Source: JACVRN01 sp035276685
GTDB lineage: Bacteria > Acidobacteriota > Blastocatellia > Pyrinomonadales > Pyrinomonadaceae
Assembly: GCA_035276685.1 (NCBI GenBank)
Contig: DATELK010000086.1
Coordinates: 41,476 to 105,475, forward strand
Direction of reading: 5' to 3'
Length of the DNA stretch: 64,000 nt
Each line of letters starts with the position of its first letter. Position 1 is the stretch's first letter. Positions 1 through 8,573 of this stretch are shown piece by piece. The notes below the pieces were generated by a model that worked only from the letters and a program-made list of their open reading frames with translations, did no database searches and was not told where the DNA came from. Position numbers and translations under genes: made by a program.

Positions 1-344
1 CTGAGCGGGCCGCCTTCGTCGTACATCTCTTTGACGATGCTCGACCGGACGCGCAGGGCGTCGCCCGGAACCTGCACGAAAGTCGGCATGGTGGTCTTCG
101 CCGCGTCCAGTAGTACCGGCACGCCGGACATCCCTTCGCGCCCTATGGTGCCGGATTCGACGGATGAGCCGTCCTCAAGAATCGTCACCAGCGAGAGCAG
201 GCAGTTCAGCGGAAAGTAGATGTCACGTATGGGCTCGTCCGGCACTATGACGTGCTGGCCGTGGTCTAGCTCCACGCGCTCAAGTTGAGGACTCAGGCGT
301 TCGAGCTCTTCTTCCGGCAGGCAGGCCAGCAGACGATTCTCCAT
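1..344 (-). CDS. Crp/Fnr-like transcriptional regulator, N-terminal part (cut by window edge)
   Basis: Reading the minus strand from an ATG at 344 gives 114 codons without a stop before the window edge, starting MENRLLACLPEEELERLSPQ. The sequence has the form of a cyclic-nucleotide-binding beta-roll: a leading helix (LPEEELERLSP), then strands with the pattern VELDHGQHVIVPDEPIRDIY, and a later GTIGREGMSGVPVLL stretch typical of Crp/Fnr-type sensors. Family knowledge says such proteins carry a C-terminal winged helix for DNA binding, but that part lies outside the window. It may lack true cAMP binding, because the phosphate-binding RSA-type arginine motif is not evident. It lies 27 bp downstream of the secreted SnoaL-like gene on the same strand. 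Confidence 0.7.
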   Translation of the reverse strand, partial: MENRLLACLPEEELERLSPQLERVELDHGQHVIVPDEPIRDIYFPLNCLLSLVTILEDGSSVESGTIGREGMSGVPVLLDAAKTTMPTFVQVPGDALRVRSSIVKEMYDEGGPL

Positions 345-371
345 CTTGATACTTACTCCGCTCTGAACGAC

Positions 372-1028
372 TCACGGCTTGGCCGGAGTAGTCGTCGTCT
401 GTTCCGAGGCGGGCAGCCGCGAAGGGTCTGGCGCATCGGGAGAGGTGTGAAGGTGAACAGCTTTCCACGCGCCGTTGATGCGCTGGAAGACCAGCGTCAT
501 GCGGCCCGAGGCAGTTTCGGGAGTCCCCTTGTAGGTCTGCGTCTGCGTCCAGAGGCAAGTGACCATGGCCGCGTCACGCCCGAGCATCAGCACGCGACGG
601 TCTCTGACGGCGAGCTTCACGTCCTTGAGGTTCGGGTAAGAGCTTTCACGATTCTTACGCATCTGCTCCCAAGAGCGCGTGACCGTCCCGTTGTAGTTAA
701 AGAGTACGAGTTGCTGCGAGTTCCAGTAAACGTTCGTCACAAGCGAAACGTCCGCCTTCTCTATCCCTGCAATCAGCGAGTCGAAGGCGTCAACCACGCC
801 TTTTGAGCTAAGGTCGTTCGCTGTGCTGCGTCGCCCCGTGCGCCCCTGACCCGCATCCGTAGTCTGCGCGCCCGTGTTGCCCTGTTGCGTCTGCGCAGGA
901 GATGGTGGAGGAGTGCTCTGCGTGCGCGGGCGCGACGCAGGAGGCGCGGACGTGTTCGAGTTCTGCGCCACGCAAAGGGTCGCAGCCGCTAAGACCACGG
1001 CAATGATAAAAGCTAACCTATAAATCAT
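372..1028 (-). CDS. Secreted SnoaL/NTF2-like (DUF4440-type) protein
   Basis: 218 residues. The N-terminus (MIYRLAFIIAVVLAAATLCV) is a signal peptide, possibly of lipoprotein type. A low-complexity Pro/Thr/Gln linker follows (about residues 22-65), then a domain of about 120 residues. That domain has the NTF2-like layout: a helix (VVDAFDSLIAGIEKADVSLV), YWNSQQLVLFNYNG, and beta strands ending VFQRINGAWKAVHLHTS. SnoaL/DUF4440 domains form cone-shaped folds used as enzymes or ligand binders; no catalytic residues can be assigned here, so the role is unknown. The start ATG is preceded by AGGAGT at good spacing. It may be co-transcribed with the regulator just downstream. Confidence 0.75.
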   Translation of the reverse strand: MIYRLAFIIAVVLAAATLCVAQNSNTSAPPASRPRTQSTPPPSPAQTQQGNTGAQTTDAGQGRTGRRSTANDLSSKGVVDAFDSLIAGIEKADVSLVTNVYWNSQQLVLFNYNGTVTRSWEQMRKNRESSYPNLKDVKLAVRDRRVLMLGRDAAMVTCLWTQTQTYKGTPETASGRMTLVFQRINGAWKAVHLHTSPDAPDPSRLPASEQTTTTPAKP

Positions 1029-1053
1029 AAAGTACTCCTTGGCTTAAGCAGAT

Positions 1054-1142
1054 AATTAACAGGGATAGACAGGATGAACAGGATAAAAGAAGAACACCTG
1101 CTCTTTCTTTATCCTGCATATCCTGTCCATCCCTGTTAATTT
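1054..1142. repeat. Dispersed palindromic repeat, family A, copy 1
   Basis: Left arm AATTAACAGGGATAGACAGG and its continuation to an AGGATAAA end at 1087; right arm from TTTATCCTG at 1108 to CCCTGTTAATT. The arms pair as an imperfect hairpin, with the same mismatches seen in the other copies. Related copies lie at about 13198, 19049, 38114, 49031 and 57532. It fills the gap between gltX and the SnoaL-like gene. Confidence 0.9.
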
Positions 1143-1147
1143 CTCTT

Positions 1148-2668
1148 TCATACTTCTCCGGGCTCGCTGGCGTAATCGTACCAGGGCACGCCGCTCCTGA
1201 GTCGCTGAGCGGAGCGCTCGCGGCCTATGATGTCGAAGACCTCGAACATGGAAGGGCCAACCGACTGGCCCGTCAGCATGGTGCGCGAGCCGTTAATCAG
1301 AAGACCGGCTTTGACGCCCGCCTCGTCGGAAAAGGCGCGCAGTGCCTGCTCGCTGGTCTCGGCATTCCAGGGCTCTACCATCTCAAGGCGGTCTGCCAAC
1401 TGGGGCAGAAGCTCTTTGAGCTTAGGGTCTTTCAGCAGGTTCTTCTTCACGGCCGCGGGCTCAAAGTCGAAATCGTCTGAGAAGTATGCGCGGCCCTGCG
1501 AGGAAAAGTCCTTGAGCGTGAAGAAGCGCTGGCGTATCAGGTCAACCGCTCGCTCGAACCACACGCGCTCTTCCACCTCATACTCTTCGCGCCAGAGCTT
1601 TGAAGAGCGCAGCTCGTCTTTCACGAGCGGGATAAGCTCGGTGAGCGGCATAGTCCTGATGTACTCGGCGTTCATCCAGAGCGCCTTGTCGTCCGTCCAG
1701 TGGCGCGGGTCTGTCTCGTTGAAGTTGAAGACGGCGTTCGAGCGGTGTATGCCTTCCAGAGAGAAGCTCGTCACCAGCTCTTCCATCGTCATCAATTCCT
1801 TCTCTGCCTCTTCGGGCGACCAGCCGAGGAGCGCCAGAAAGTTTCGGAAGGCCGCAGGCACAAACCCTCTGTCACGATAAGTCGTCAGCGACACGACCTC
1901 TCCGTGCTTTCGCTTGGAGAGCTTTCCCTTGTTCGGCGCTAGGATAAGCGGCAGATGCGCGAAGCGCGGCGGCGTCACCTCAAGCGCCTCGTAGATGAGA
2001 ATCTGCTTGTGCGTATTTGTCAGGTGGTCTTGCCCGCGTATGACATCCGTCACATTCATGGCGATGTCGTCGATGACGACCGCGAGGTTATAGAGCGGGT
2101 GCCCATCCGAGCGCAGCAGCACCAGGTCTTCTATCTCAGAGTAATCGCGCGACTGCTCGCCGTAGACCACGTCTGCGAAAAAGGTCTTTCCCTCTTCGGG
2201 GACTTTCAGGCGAATGGCGAAGGGCTCGCCCGCCCCGGCTCGCCTGTCAGACTCTTCCTTGGACAAGTCGCGGTAAGGATTGCTGCGATGATTGACGCCT
2301 TCGGCAGCCTGGGCACGCGCCCTCTCGGCAATGCCTTCCTTGATGCCAGCGTCCGTGCGCTCTACCTTCGGCGTGAAATCGCGGTAAGCGCGTCCCTCTT
2401 CCACGAGGCGGCGCGCGGCCTCCCTGTGCTTCTCGGCATTGTCCGACTGGAAGACAATCTCTTCGTCATAGTTGAGCCCTAGCCATTCCAGTCCCTCTAT
2501 GATGGAGCGCGTCGAGGCCTCCGTAGAGCGCTGAAGGTCTGTGTCCTCTATGCGCAGCAGGAATGTTCCGCCCGTGTTGCGCGCGTAGAGCCAGTTGAAG
2601 AGCGCCGTGCGGGCAGAGCCTATATGTAGATAGCCCGTGGGGCTCGGTGCGAAGCGAACGCGAATCAT
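1148..2668 (-). CDS. gltX: Glutamyl-tRNA synthetase
   Basis: 506 residues, the usual length for bacterial GluRS, a class I aminoacyl-tRNA synthetase that charges tRNA-Glu in the cytoplasm. The N-terminus has the HIGH-type signature in FAPSPTGYLHIGSARTALFN (residues about 6-25). The KMSKS-type loop is KLSKRKHGEVVSL near residue 252. The catalytic Rossmann fold is followed by the helical anticodon-binding half containing WTDDKALWMNAEYIRTM. Whether it is discriminating or also charges tRNA-Gln cannot be judged from the sequence alone. The neighbouring tRNA on the same strand is tRNA-Ser, not tRNA-Glu. Confidence 0.98.
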   Translation of the reverse strand: MIRVRFAPSPTGYLHIGSARTALFNWLYARNTGGTFLLRIEDTDLQRSTEASTRSIIEGLEWLGLNYDEEIVFQSDNAEKHREAARRLVEEGRAYRDFTPKVERTDAGIKEGIAERARAQAAEGVNHRSNPYRDLSKEESDRRAGAGEPFAIRLKVPEEGKTFFADVVYGEQSRDYSEIEDLVLLRSDGHPLYNLAVVIDDIAMNVTDVIRGQDHLTNTHKQILIYEALEVTPPRFAHLPLILAPNKGKLSKRKHGEVVSLTTYRDRGFVPAAFRNFLALLGWSPEEAEKELMTMEELVTSFSLEGIHRSNAVFNFNETDPRHWTDDKALWMNAEYIRTMPLTELIPLVKDELRSSKLWREEYEVEERVWFERAVDLIRQRFFTLKDFSSQGRAYFSDDFDFEPAAVKKNLLKDPKLKELLPQLADRLEMVEPWNAETSEQALRAFSDEAGVKAGLLINGSRTMLTGQSVGPSMFEVFDIIGRERSAQRLRSGVPWYDYASEPGEV

Positions 2669-2731
2669 AAATTAGTGATGAGCGATGCGTGGGACAAGCA
2701 AGAAGAAGATTTTTTACTTGTCGCCCTAAAA

Positions 2732-2801
2732 CAGTGAAAGTGACAAGTGATGAGTCCCGTACAAGTCCTTAAAACTTGTCACTCGTCACTTGCCACTCGC
2801 C
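2732..2801. repeat. Intergenic inverted repeat upstream of gltX
   Basis: GTGACAAGTGATGAGT at 2739-2755 faces ACTTGTCACTCGTCACTTGC at 2774-2793, forming an imperfect hairpin. The sequence looks like another dispersed palindrome family, but only this copy is in the window. It sits between the tRNA-Ser gene and gltX and could also attenuate or process a tRNA-gltX transcript. Confidence 0.7.
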
Positions 2802-2814
2802 GCTGCAATCTTGA

Positions 2815-2905
2815 TGGCGGAGATGACAGGATTCGAACCTGTGAAGGGCTTTTGACCCTTAACGGTTTAGCAAACCGCCGCCTTCAGCCACTCGGCCACA
2901 TCTCC
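2815..2905 (-). tRNA. tRNA-Ser (anticodon GCT)
   Basis: The minus strand reads GGAGATG at the 5' end and CATCTCC-G-CCA at the 3' end, so the 7-bp acceptor stem is complete and CCA is encoded. The anticodon arm is CGGTTTGCTAAACCG, with anticodon GCT for AGC/AGT serine codons. A long variable arm (AAGGGTCAAAAGCCCTT), typical of class II tRNA-Ser, and the T arm ACAGGTTCGAATCCTGT are both clear. No intron is present. Confidence 0.97.
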
Positions 2906-3084
2906 GCACTCTTCAGTGCCTGAATACCCTCATCAGGCGAGAAAATATTCTATCCCCTTAGCCCAGATTGTCAAGGCGCAACCCTTCGGTTTCCCCGCCC
3001 GAAATACGCCAATCCCTTTCCGTCCCGTGATGGTAAAATCCCGTACGCGCTAGCCTATTCCAAGTTGATAGGAGATTCCCTCAC

Positions 3085-6024
3085 GTGACGGACAACTCAA
3101 ACCCGAATCCCGTCGTCATGGTCAGCAGCACCGCCCGCGACCTGCCCGAGCACCGCGAGAAAGTGCAGCACGCCTGCCTGCGGCTCGGGATGTTTCATCC
3201 AGAGATGATGGAGCATCTTTCAGCGACGGACGCTAACGCCGTTGAAGTCTCGCTCAGAATGGTAGAGAAAGCGGACATTTATTTAGGCGTCTTCGGATTC
3301 CGCTACGGCTATATTCCGCCGGGAGCCAGTATCTCCATCACAGAGATGGAATATAACCGCGCGGAAGAGCGCGGCATACCCCGGTTAATCTTTTTGATGG
3401 ATGAGAAACATCCGCTCAACGCCAGCGATGTGGAGACAGGAGGCGGCGCGGAAAAGCTGAAAGCTTTAAAGGAGAGGCTCAAGACTGACAAAGTCGTAGG
3501 GGTCTTCAAATCCCCAGACGAACTGCTTGCGCTCGTAATCCAGAGCCTCTGGGAACTTCATCAGCCCGACCTTACCACATTCCATTACATCAGCGACATC
3601 CCTGCTCCACCCGAAGCCTTCATCGCTCATCCCTACACGCTACTGCAAACACACCGCCTCGTAGGTCGTCAGCCGGAACTTAGACTATTGACCGATTGGG
3701 TAGCTAAACCTGATTCAGAAGTTTACAAGGCACGCATTTTGAGCCTCGTCGCCATCGGCGGCCTTGGCAAGAGCGCGCTAACCTGGACTTGGTTCAACAA
3801 CATCGCCCCACAGGAGATGAACCCGCTCGCTGGCCGCATGTGGTGGAGCTTCTACGAATCCGACGCTACCTTCGAGAACTTCGTCACGCGCGCCCTGGCC
3901 TATGTATCTCATCGTTCCCTTAGCAAAGTACAACAGATTCCCGTCCCTGAGCGTGAGATGCAATTGCTCGCTATGCTAGACCGTAAGGCTTATCTTATCG
4001 TGCTCGATGGCTTAGAGCGGATACTAATTGCCTACGCTCGCATGGATGCGGTGCGACTTGATGACAGTCAAGTTGGCGACCAAAAAAATCTACGCAAGAC
4101 CGCAGACCCACGAGCCGGACGCTTCCTAAAGAAACTCTCGCAGTTAAGGAACTCGCGCATCCTTATAAGCACTCGCCTTTACCCTGCCGAACTTGAGACG
4201 GAAGGTGCCGACTCCATACCGGCCAGCTATAGAATTGACATTACAGGTCTCACTGACGCAGATGCTATAGAACTCTGGCGCGCTTTTAATGTTTCCGGCT
4301 CGCGCGACTTGCTGTTGCCTATCTTTAACACATTCGGTAAACACCCGCTGCTTATTCAAGCGTTGGCCAGGGAGGTAAAGCTCTACCGTCCAAAACCTGG
4401 CGATTTTGAAAAGTGGCTCAAAGACAATCCGCGATTCGAGCCTACAAAATTTCCACGTTTGAAGGACGCAATGGGACACGTATTGGAATACGCTCTGCGG
4501 GGGCTCGAAGATGAAGCGCTCCGAGCGTTGCAGGTCATTGCCGCGTTCAGAATGCCGGCCCGCTACGATAATTTGGCGGCGTTACTAATCGGCAAAGAGA
4601 AGGTATGCGCTGAGCAAGGTGAACTGGATAAAGTGCTGACAGAGCTGGAAGACCGTGGGCTGCTTGGTTGGGACAGGCGGGCCAACCGCTACGACCTGCA
4701 TCCGATTGTGCGCGGGGTTGCTTGGAGCGGCCTCGGAAACGACGCAAGGCGCGGTGTTTATACGAACCTGCACGCGCACTTTGAAGCACTGCCGATGATA
4801 AATAATTATCTCGAAGTTAAGAGTATCGAAGACCTCACGCCCGCCATTGAATTATACAACTCAATGATTGGATTAGGACTTTATGATGATGCCATGAGGT
4901 TCTTTTACCATATATTGGAAAAAGCCACGCTTTACCGTTTAAGCGTCAGTCGCCAACGAATCGAGCTATTGGAAATGCTTTTCCCTGATGGCTTAGCCCA
5001 CCCGCCTCGTTTGAGTAATGCAAGTGATGAAGCCTATACATTCAATGCACTGGCACAAGGCTATCAACTCGGCGGGCAGCCGGGGCGCGCAGTCCCTCTG
5101 TTTCGCCGTTATATTAAATTAAGCTTGGGCCACAATAATGTTATGACTGGCTTATGTAATCTGTCATATGCGCTGCAATTAGCGGGCGCGTTATACGAAT
5201 CGGAGAGCAAGGCACATCGAGTCTTGCTCATCGCGCGAAAGCAGCACAATAACCTTCAGGAAGCTGTCAGTCTTTGTTGGATTGGGACAACGCTGGTGGC
5301 GCGAGGTATTACTGATAAATCAGAGCTTGCCTTACAAAGGTCATTGCGAACGTTTACAGCACGGTTTGATAAGCAGGGTGAAGGTCATTTGAACTCCCAT
5401 CTTGCACAGAGGTCTCTATGGCTTGGTAAGTTTGATGATGCGATAGCTTTCGCCAACCGCGCCTGGGAATTAGCCCATATCGAGAAACTTGAGGGCGATT
5501 TTATTCGCGCAGCACGGGTGCAGGGTGAAGCGGCACTTGGTTTAAGTGATTTTAGTGCAGCCGATGAACGGTTGCACTATGCGCTCGCTCAGGCGCGTGC
5601 GATGAATCTGGCTCAGGAAGAACTCCCTACGCTGGTGGCGTTAGCTGATTTGCGGCGGCGGCAGAGAGATTTAAAAGGGGCTAGAGAATTGCTGGACGAT
5701 GTTTGGGAGAAGGCGGAGCGTGGGCCTTATCCGCTTTTTCATGCGGACGCCTGGAACGTGCTGGCACAGGTTGAGCAGGATGATGGCTATGATGTGGCCG
5801 CAGTTAAGGCGGCTATAGTGGCATATTACTTAGCGTGGTGTGATGGGCCGCCTTTTGCTTATCACTGGGGGTTGGAGAAGGCGCGGGCTCTGTTGAAGGA
5901 GTTGGGGGCGGAGGTGCCGGAGTTGCCGCCGTTTGATGAGACGAAGTTTGAGGCTATGCCGGAGGTGGAGATTGACCCGGCGGATGAGTTCGGGGCGGGC
6001 GCGGAGCAGGCCGGAAATGAGTGA
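3085..6024 (+). CDS. STAND ATPase: DUF4062, NB-ARC-like NTPase, helical (TPR-like) repeats
   Basis: 979 residues from a GTG start with AGGAG ten bases upstream. The N-terminus (VMVSSTARDL, then ADIYLGVFGFRYGYIPPG and SITEMEYNRAEERG) is a DUF4062 domain, a family usually found at the front of STAND proteins. The NTPase core follows: Walker A AIGGLGKSAL near residue 225, Walker B LIVLDGLE near 305, a sensor-like ILISTRLYP and an HPLLIQAL segment. A winged-helix-like region and TPR-like helices extend to the end. STAND proteins sense a ligand with the repeats and signal through the N-terminal domain; several are anti-phage sensors. Base composition is lower in GC than the flanks, which suggests transfer. 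The stop overlaps the next gene by GTGA. A defence role is inference. Confidence 0.88.
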   Translation: MTDNSNPNPVVMVSSTARDLPEHREKVQHACLRLGMFHPEMMEHLSATDANAVEVSLRMVEKADIYLGVFGFRYGYIPPGASISITEMEYNRAEERGIPRLIFLMDEKHPLNASDVETGGGAEKLKALKERLKTDKVVGVFKSPDELLALVIQSLWELHQPDLTTFHYISDIPAPPEAFIAHPYTLLQTHRLVGRQPELRLLTDWVAKPDSEVYKARILSLVAIGGLGKSALTWTWFNNIAPQEMNPLAGRMWWSFYESDATFENFVTRALAYVSHRSLSKVQQIPVPEREMQLLAMLDRKAYLIVLDGLERILIAYARMDAVRLDDSQVGDQKNLRKTADPRAGRFLKKLSQLRNSRILISTRLYPAELETEGADSIPASYRIDITGLTDADAIELWRAFNVSGSRDLLLPIFNTFGKHPLLIQALAREVKLYRPKPGDFEKWLKDNPRFEPTKFPRLKDAMGHVLEYALRGLEDEALRALQVIAAFRMPARYDNLAALLIGKEKVCAEQGELDKVLTELEDRGLLGWDRRANRYDLHPIVRGVAWSGLGNDARRGVYTNLHAHFEALPMINNYLEVKSIEDLTPAIELYNSMIGLGLYDDAMRFFYHILEKATLYRLSVSRQRIELLEMLFPDGLAHPPRLSNASDEAYTFNALAQGYQLGGQPGRAVPLFRRYIKLSLGHNNVMTGLCNLSYALQLAGALYESESKAHRVLLIARKQHNNLQEAVSLCWIGTTLVARGITDKSELALQRSLRTFTARFDKQGEGHLNSHLAQRSLWLGKFDDAIAFANRAWELAHIEKLEGDFIRAARVQGEAALGLSDFSAADERLHYALAQARAMNLAQEELPTLVALADLRRRQRDLKGARELLDDVWEKAERGPYPLFHADAWNVLAQVEQDDGYDVAAVKAAIVAYYLAWCDGPPFAYHWGLEKARALLKELGAEVPELPPFDETKFEAMPEVEIDPADEFGAGAEQAGNE

Positions 6025-6386
6025 AAGTTGCCGCGTGCGGGTCAAAAGGAGCCATTTTTACACCAAAACGTTTGACGTACAGTTGTACAGCTTCCAAATA
6101 CACCTGCACAGACGCCAAAAACAGTTGCACAGACGCCACATACATGTGTACAGACGAGAAATTCAGTTGTTCAGATAAGAAATACGGCTGCACAGACGCC
6201 GCCCACGGCTGTGCAGATGAGAAATTCAGTTGTTCAGACGCCACGTTTAGCTGTACAGACGCCGCGTTCGGCTGTTCAGGTGCGGAGTTGGTGTGTTCAG
6301 ATGCGGCCTCCGGGTGTGTAGGGGCGGGGTGTGGGGCGGTTGTTGGGGGTGTATCTGCGGGCGGTTATCTAACCTTAGATTGTTGA
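6021..6386 (+). CDS. Small Cys-heptad repeat protein, coupled to the STAND gene
   Basis: 121 codons from a GTG that overlaps the STAND stop (GTGA, 6021-6024), the arrangement typical of translational coupling. Cysteines occur at residues 22, 29, 36, 43, 50, 57, 64, 71, 78, 85, 92 and 99, exactly every seven residues. The pattern is C-[T/S]-D-x-x-[Y/F]-x, as in CTDAKNS, CTDEKFS and CSDATFS. Cys and Asp codons vary synonymously between units (TGT/TGC, GAC/GAT), which favours a translated product in this frame. There is no signal peptide or membrane segment, and the C-terminus is Gly-rich. I do not recognise the family. The repeat could be a solenoid or a metal- or disulfide-rich rod. Because unit length is a multiple of three, other frames are also open, so coding status is not proven. 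Confidence 0.55.
   Translation: MKVAACGSKGAIFTPKRLTYSCTASKYTCTDAKNSCTDATYMCTDEKFSCSDKKYGCTDAAHGCADEKFSCSDATFSCTDAAFGCSGAELVCSDAASGCVGAGCGAVVGGVSAGGYLTLDC
6084..6335 (+). repeat. Tandem 21-bp repeat, about 12 units
   Basis: Units start TGT/TGC at 6084, 6105, 6126 and so on to 6315, each 21 bp, with a core near TGTACAGACGCC. They degenerate toward the 3' end. The repeat encodes the Cys heptads of the small gene overlapping the STAND ATPase. Twenty-one base pairs is also two helical turns, so a DNA-level role is possible. Confidence 0.9.
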
Positions 6387-6623
6387 CCGATGGGGTCAGA
6401 TTGAGTTCGGGGGGTAGTTCAATCTGACTGGCTTGATGCTGTCGGAAACGTCTCCTTCAGAGGCTTTTAGCCGAAAATCCTAAGAAAAATCGGGGTTTAG
6501 TAAGTTAGAGGCAAGCGGCACGGGGCTTGTAGATGAGGGGGCGCGTGCATTGTCTTTGACCAGCGCGTGTCTTTGACGGATTAGCTGACTCGATTTTGAA
6601 CCTCGTATCTTGATGGAGCCCTC
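6387..6623. other. Gene-free stretch with one hairpin
   Basis: No coding sequence is supported here. At 6395-6428 the 10-base arms GTCAGATTGA and TCAATCTGAC face each other across a G-rich loop; no T-run follows, so it is only terminator-like. The 3' part (6530-6620) presumably holds the promoter of the subtilase gene, but no clear sigma-70 boxes were found. Confidence 0.45.
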
Positions 6624-8573
6624 GTGGTGAAAGTGAAAAGAAGAGCCCCCGGCATACTGACAGTAATCGTTCTACTTTCTCTGCTCCTATCCCTGTTTCT
6701 GACGGCGGGCGCGGGCGCTAGCTCCCCTGCGGCACCTGCTGCCGAGTCCTCTCAGGAGCGTAACAGCAAAGTCTCTACAGATTTGGCCGCGCGTGTGAAG
6801 CAGTCCGACGGCGACGAGCTTGCGACGGTGATTCTTCAGCTCAATGCTCAGCCGAGCGGCCAGCTCAATGCGCTGTTGCGTCGAGAAGGCGTGCGAATCA
6901 AAGGCCGTCTCAGCAGCTTTAACGTGACCGTGGCAGAGCTGCCCCTGCGATTGATTGACGAGCTGGCTTCATTTGAAGAGGTCGAAGCAATCACGCCCGA
7001 CAGGCAGGTCGAATCCAAGGGGCACGTCACCAGCACTACCGGCGCAGAACTGGTTCGCACCCTCCCTGCGCTCAAAGGCAACGGGACAATCAACGTTGAC
7101 GGCTCCGGCATAGGCATAGCCGTGCTGGATTCCGGCATCTACGCAGACCACCTTGCGCTCACGGACGCGGCGGGCGGCAAGCGCACCACCTTTACAAAAG
7201 ATTTCACGGGCGAGAATCGCACGGACGACCCTTACGGACACGGCACGCACGTAGCCAGCGCCGCAGCCGGTAACGACAGGACGACGGGCCAGACGGCCAT
7301 CTACACGGGACTCGCCCCGAACGCCACACTCGTCAGCCTGCGCGTGCTCGACTCGAACGGCAAGGGGCAGGTCTCTTCCGTGCTCGCAGCGCTCGACTGG
7401 GTGATGAAGAGCGGCTCGCGCTACAAGATTCGCGTAGTCAACCTGAGCCTCGGCGCTCCCGCGATTGACTCCTACAGGATTGACCCGCTGTGCAAAGCCG
7501 TCCGCAGCCTCTTTAACGCAGGCATTGTGGTCGTGGCCGCCGCAGGCAACGACGGCAGGGACGACAAGGGCAACAAGATTTACGGCCGCATACATTCGCC
7601 CGGCAACGAGCCTTCCGCCATCACCGTAGGCGCTACCAACACCTTCGGCACGGATGCCAGGGGCGATGACGTGATAGCCACCTACAGCTCTCGCGGCCCC
7701 ACTCGCAGCTACTACACGGACGCCTCAGGCGTCGTGCGCTACGACAACGTCATCAAGCCCGATTTAGTAGCTCCCGGCAACAAGATTATCTATGCCGAAG
7801 CTTTGAACAACTACCTCGTCACGAGCTACCCGTCTCTGGACGCGGGCCGTGGCGGCGACACCAAGCGAATGATGTACATGAGCGGCACTTCCGTTTCCTC
7901 GCCCGTAGTCGCGGGCACAGCCGCCCTCATGCTTCAGGTCAACCCGAGCCTGACGCCCGGCCTCGTCAAGATGATTCTGATGTACACGGCGCAGCCCATC
8001 GCGGGCGCGAACGTGCTTGAGCAGGGCGCGGGCCAGCTCAACGTAGAAGGCGCTGTCCGCCTTGCTCAGATGGTTCGCACGGACTTGAGAGCCAACACGC
8101 CTCTCGGCTCGGCTCTTCTGGTAACGAAAACGGCCCCGACGCCGCAGACGACCATAGCCGGTTACAGCTTTCCCTGGGCGCAGGGCATCGTGCTTAACTA
8201 CGGCTACGCCACCGGCGCGAGCCTCATTAACAAGTACCAGAAAGTCTACGGCGCGGGGATTCTCTTCAGTGACGGAATCCTTCTACGCGACGGCGTCGTC
8301 ATAGGCGACTCGAATCTCTTCAGCGACGGCATTCTCTTTAGCGACGGCGTCGTCATGGGCGACGGCGGCATGATGGGAAGCGGCACCCTGATGATGAGCG
8401 CCGGGATTCTGTTCAGTGACGGAATACTGTTCAGCGACGGCATCCTCTTTAGCGACGGCATTCTGTTCAGCGACGGCGTAGTGATGGGCGACCACACGAC
8501 CGCCGCCAATAGCACTACCTTTTCAGGTAAGAACGTTCTGGCGAACGGAGATAACACGGCCTGCATGAAGTAG
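6624..8573 (+). CDS. Exported subtilisin-like S8 serine protease with C-terminal hexapeptide array, copy 1
   Basis: 649 residues. An N-terminal signal peptide is followed by a propeptide-like region (TVILQLNAQPSGQLNALL, about residues 70-135), then the S8 catalytic domain. The triad is visible: Asp in AVLDSGIY, His in DPYGHGTHVAS, and Ser in MSGTSVSSPVVAG. The oxyanion Asn is in VVAAAGNDG. After the catalytic domain the last 85 residues are hexapeptides of the type ILFSDG interspersed with VVMGD. The start is GTG at 6624 with GGAG upstream; GTG at 6627 is an alternative. The protein should be secreted; its substrate is unknown. A paralogue with the same architecture follows directly. Confidence 0.93.
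   Translation: MVKVKRRAPGILTVIVLLSLLLSLFLTAGAGASSPAAPAAESSQERNSKVSTDLAARVKQSDGDELATVILQLNAQPSGQLNALLRREGVRIKGRLSSFNVTVAELPLRLIDELASFEEVEAITPDRQVESKGHVTSTTGAELVRTLPALKGNGTINVDGSGIGIAVLDSGIYADHLALTDAAGGKRTTFTKDFTGENRTDDPYGHGTHVASAAAGNDRTTGQTAIYTGLAPNATLVSLRVLDSNGKGQVSSVLAALDWVMKSGSRYKIRVVNLSLGAPAIDSYRIDPLCKAVRSLFNAGIVVVAAAGNDGRDDKGNKIYGRIHSPGNEPSAITVGATNTFGTDARGDDVIATYSSRGPTRSYYTDASGVVRYDNVIKPDLVAPGNKIIYAEALNNYLVTSYPSLDAGRGGDTKRMMYMSGTSVSSPVVAGTAALMLQVNPSLTPGLVKMILMYTAQPIAGANVLEQGAGQLNVEGAVRLAQMVRTDLRANTPLGSALLVTKTAPTPQTTIAGYSFPWAQGIVLNYGYATGASLINKYQKVYGAGILFSDGILLRDGVVIGDSNLFSDGILFSDGVVMGDGGMMGSGTLMMSAGILFSDGILFSDGILFSDGILFSDGVVMGDHTTAANSTTFSGKNVLANGDNTACMK
8259..8492 (+). repeat. Hexapeptide (18-bp) repeat array in S8 protease copy 1
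   Basis: Encodes ILFSDG, ILLRDG, VVIGDS, NLFSDG, ILFSDG, VVMGDG, a looser middle, then four ILFSDG units and VVMGDH. The pattern is hydrophobic-hydrophobic-hydrophobic-x-Asp-Gly every six residues. This resembles the spacing of left-handed beta-helix hexapeptides or Asp/Gly-rich calcium-binding turns, but it matches neither consensus exactly. Confidence 0.9.

Noticed and set aside
2815..2905. tRNA-Ser as integration site for the STAND gene pair
   Set aside because: The 3' end of the tRNA faces gltX, away from the STAND gene, no integrase is present, and no direct repeat of the tRNA end was seen on the far side.
5954..6244. Minus-strand frame over the 21-bp repeat (SVQLYLA-like heptads)
   Set aside because: Periodic only because the repeat is a multiple of three. 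It runs into the antisense of the STAND gene and lacks a ribosome site, while the + frame has the GTGA coupling and synonymous changes at Cys and Asp codons.
6084..6335. CRISPR array
   Set aside because: Units are contiguous 21-mers without spacers, and no cas gene is in the window. The 18-bp and 126-bp repeats elsewhere are inside protein genes, and the dispersed palindromes are not regularly spaced.
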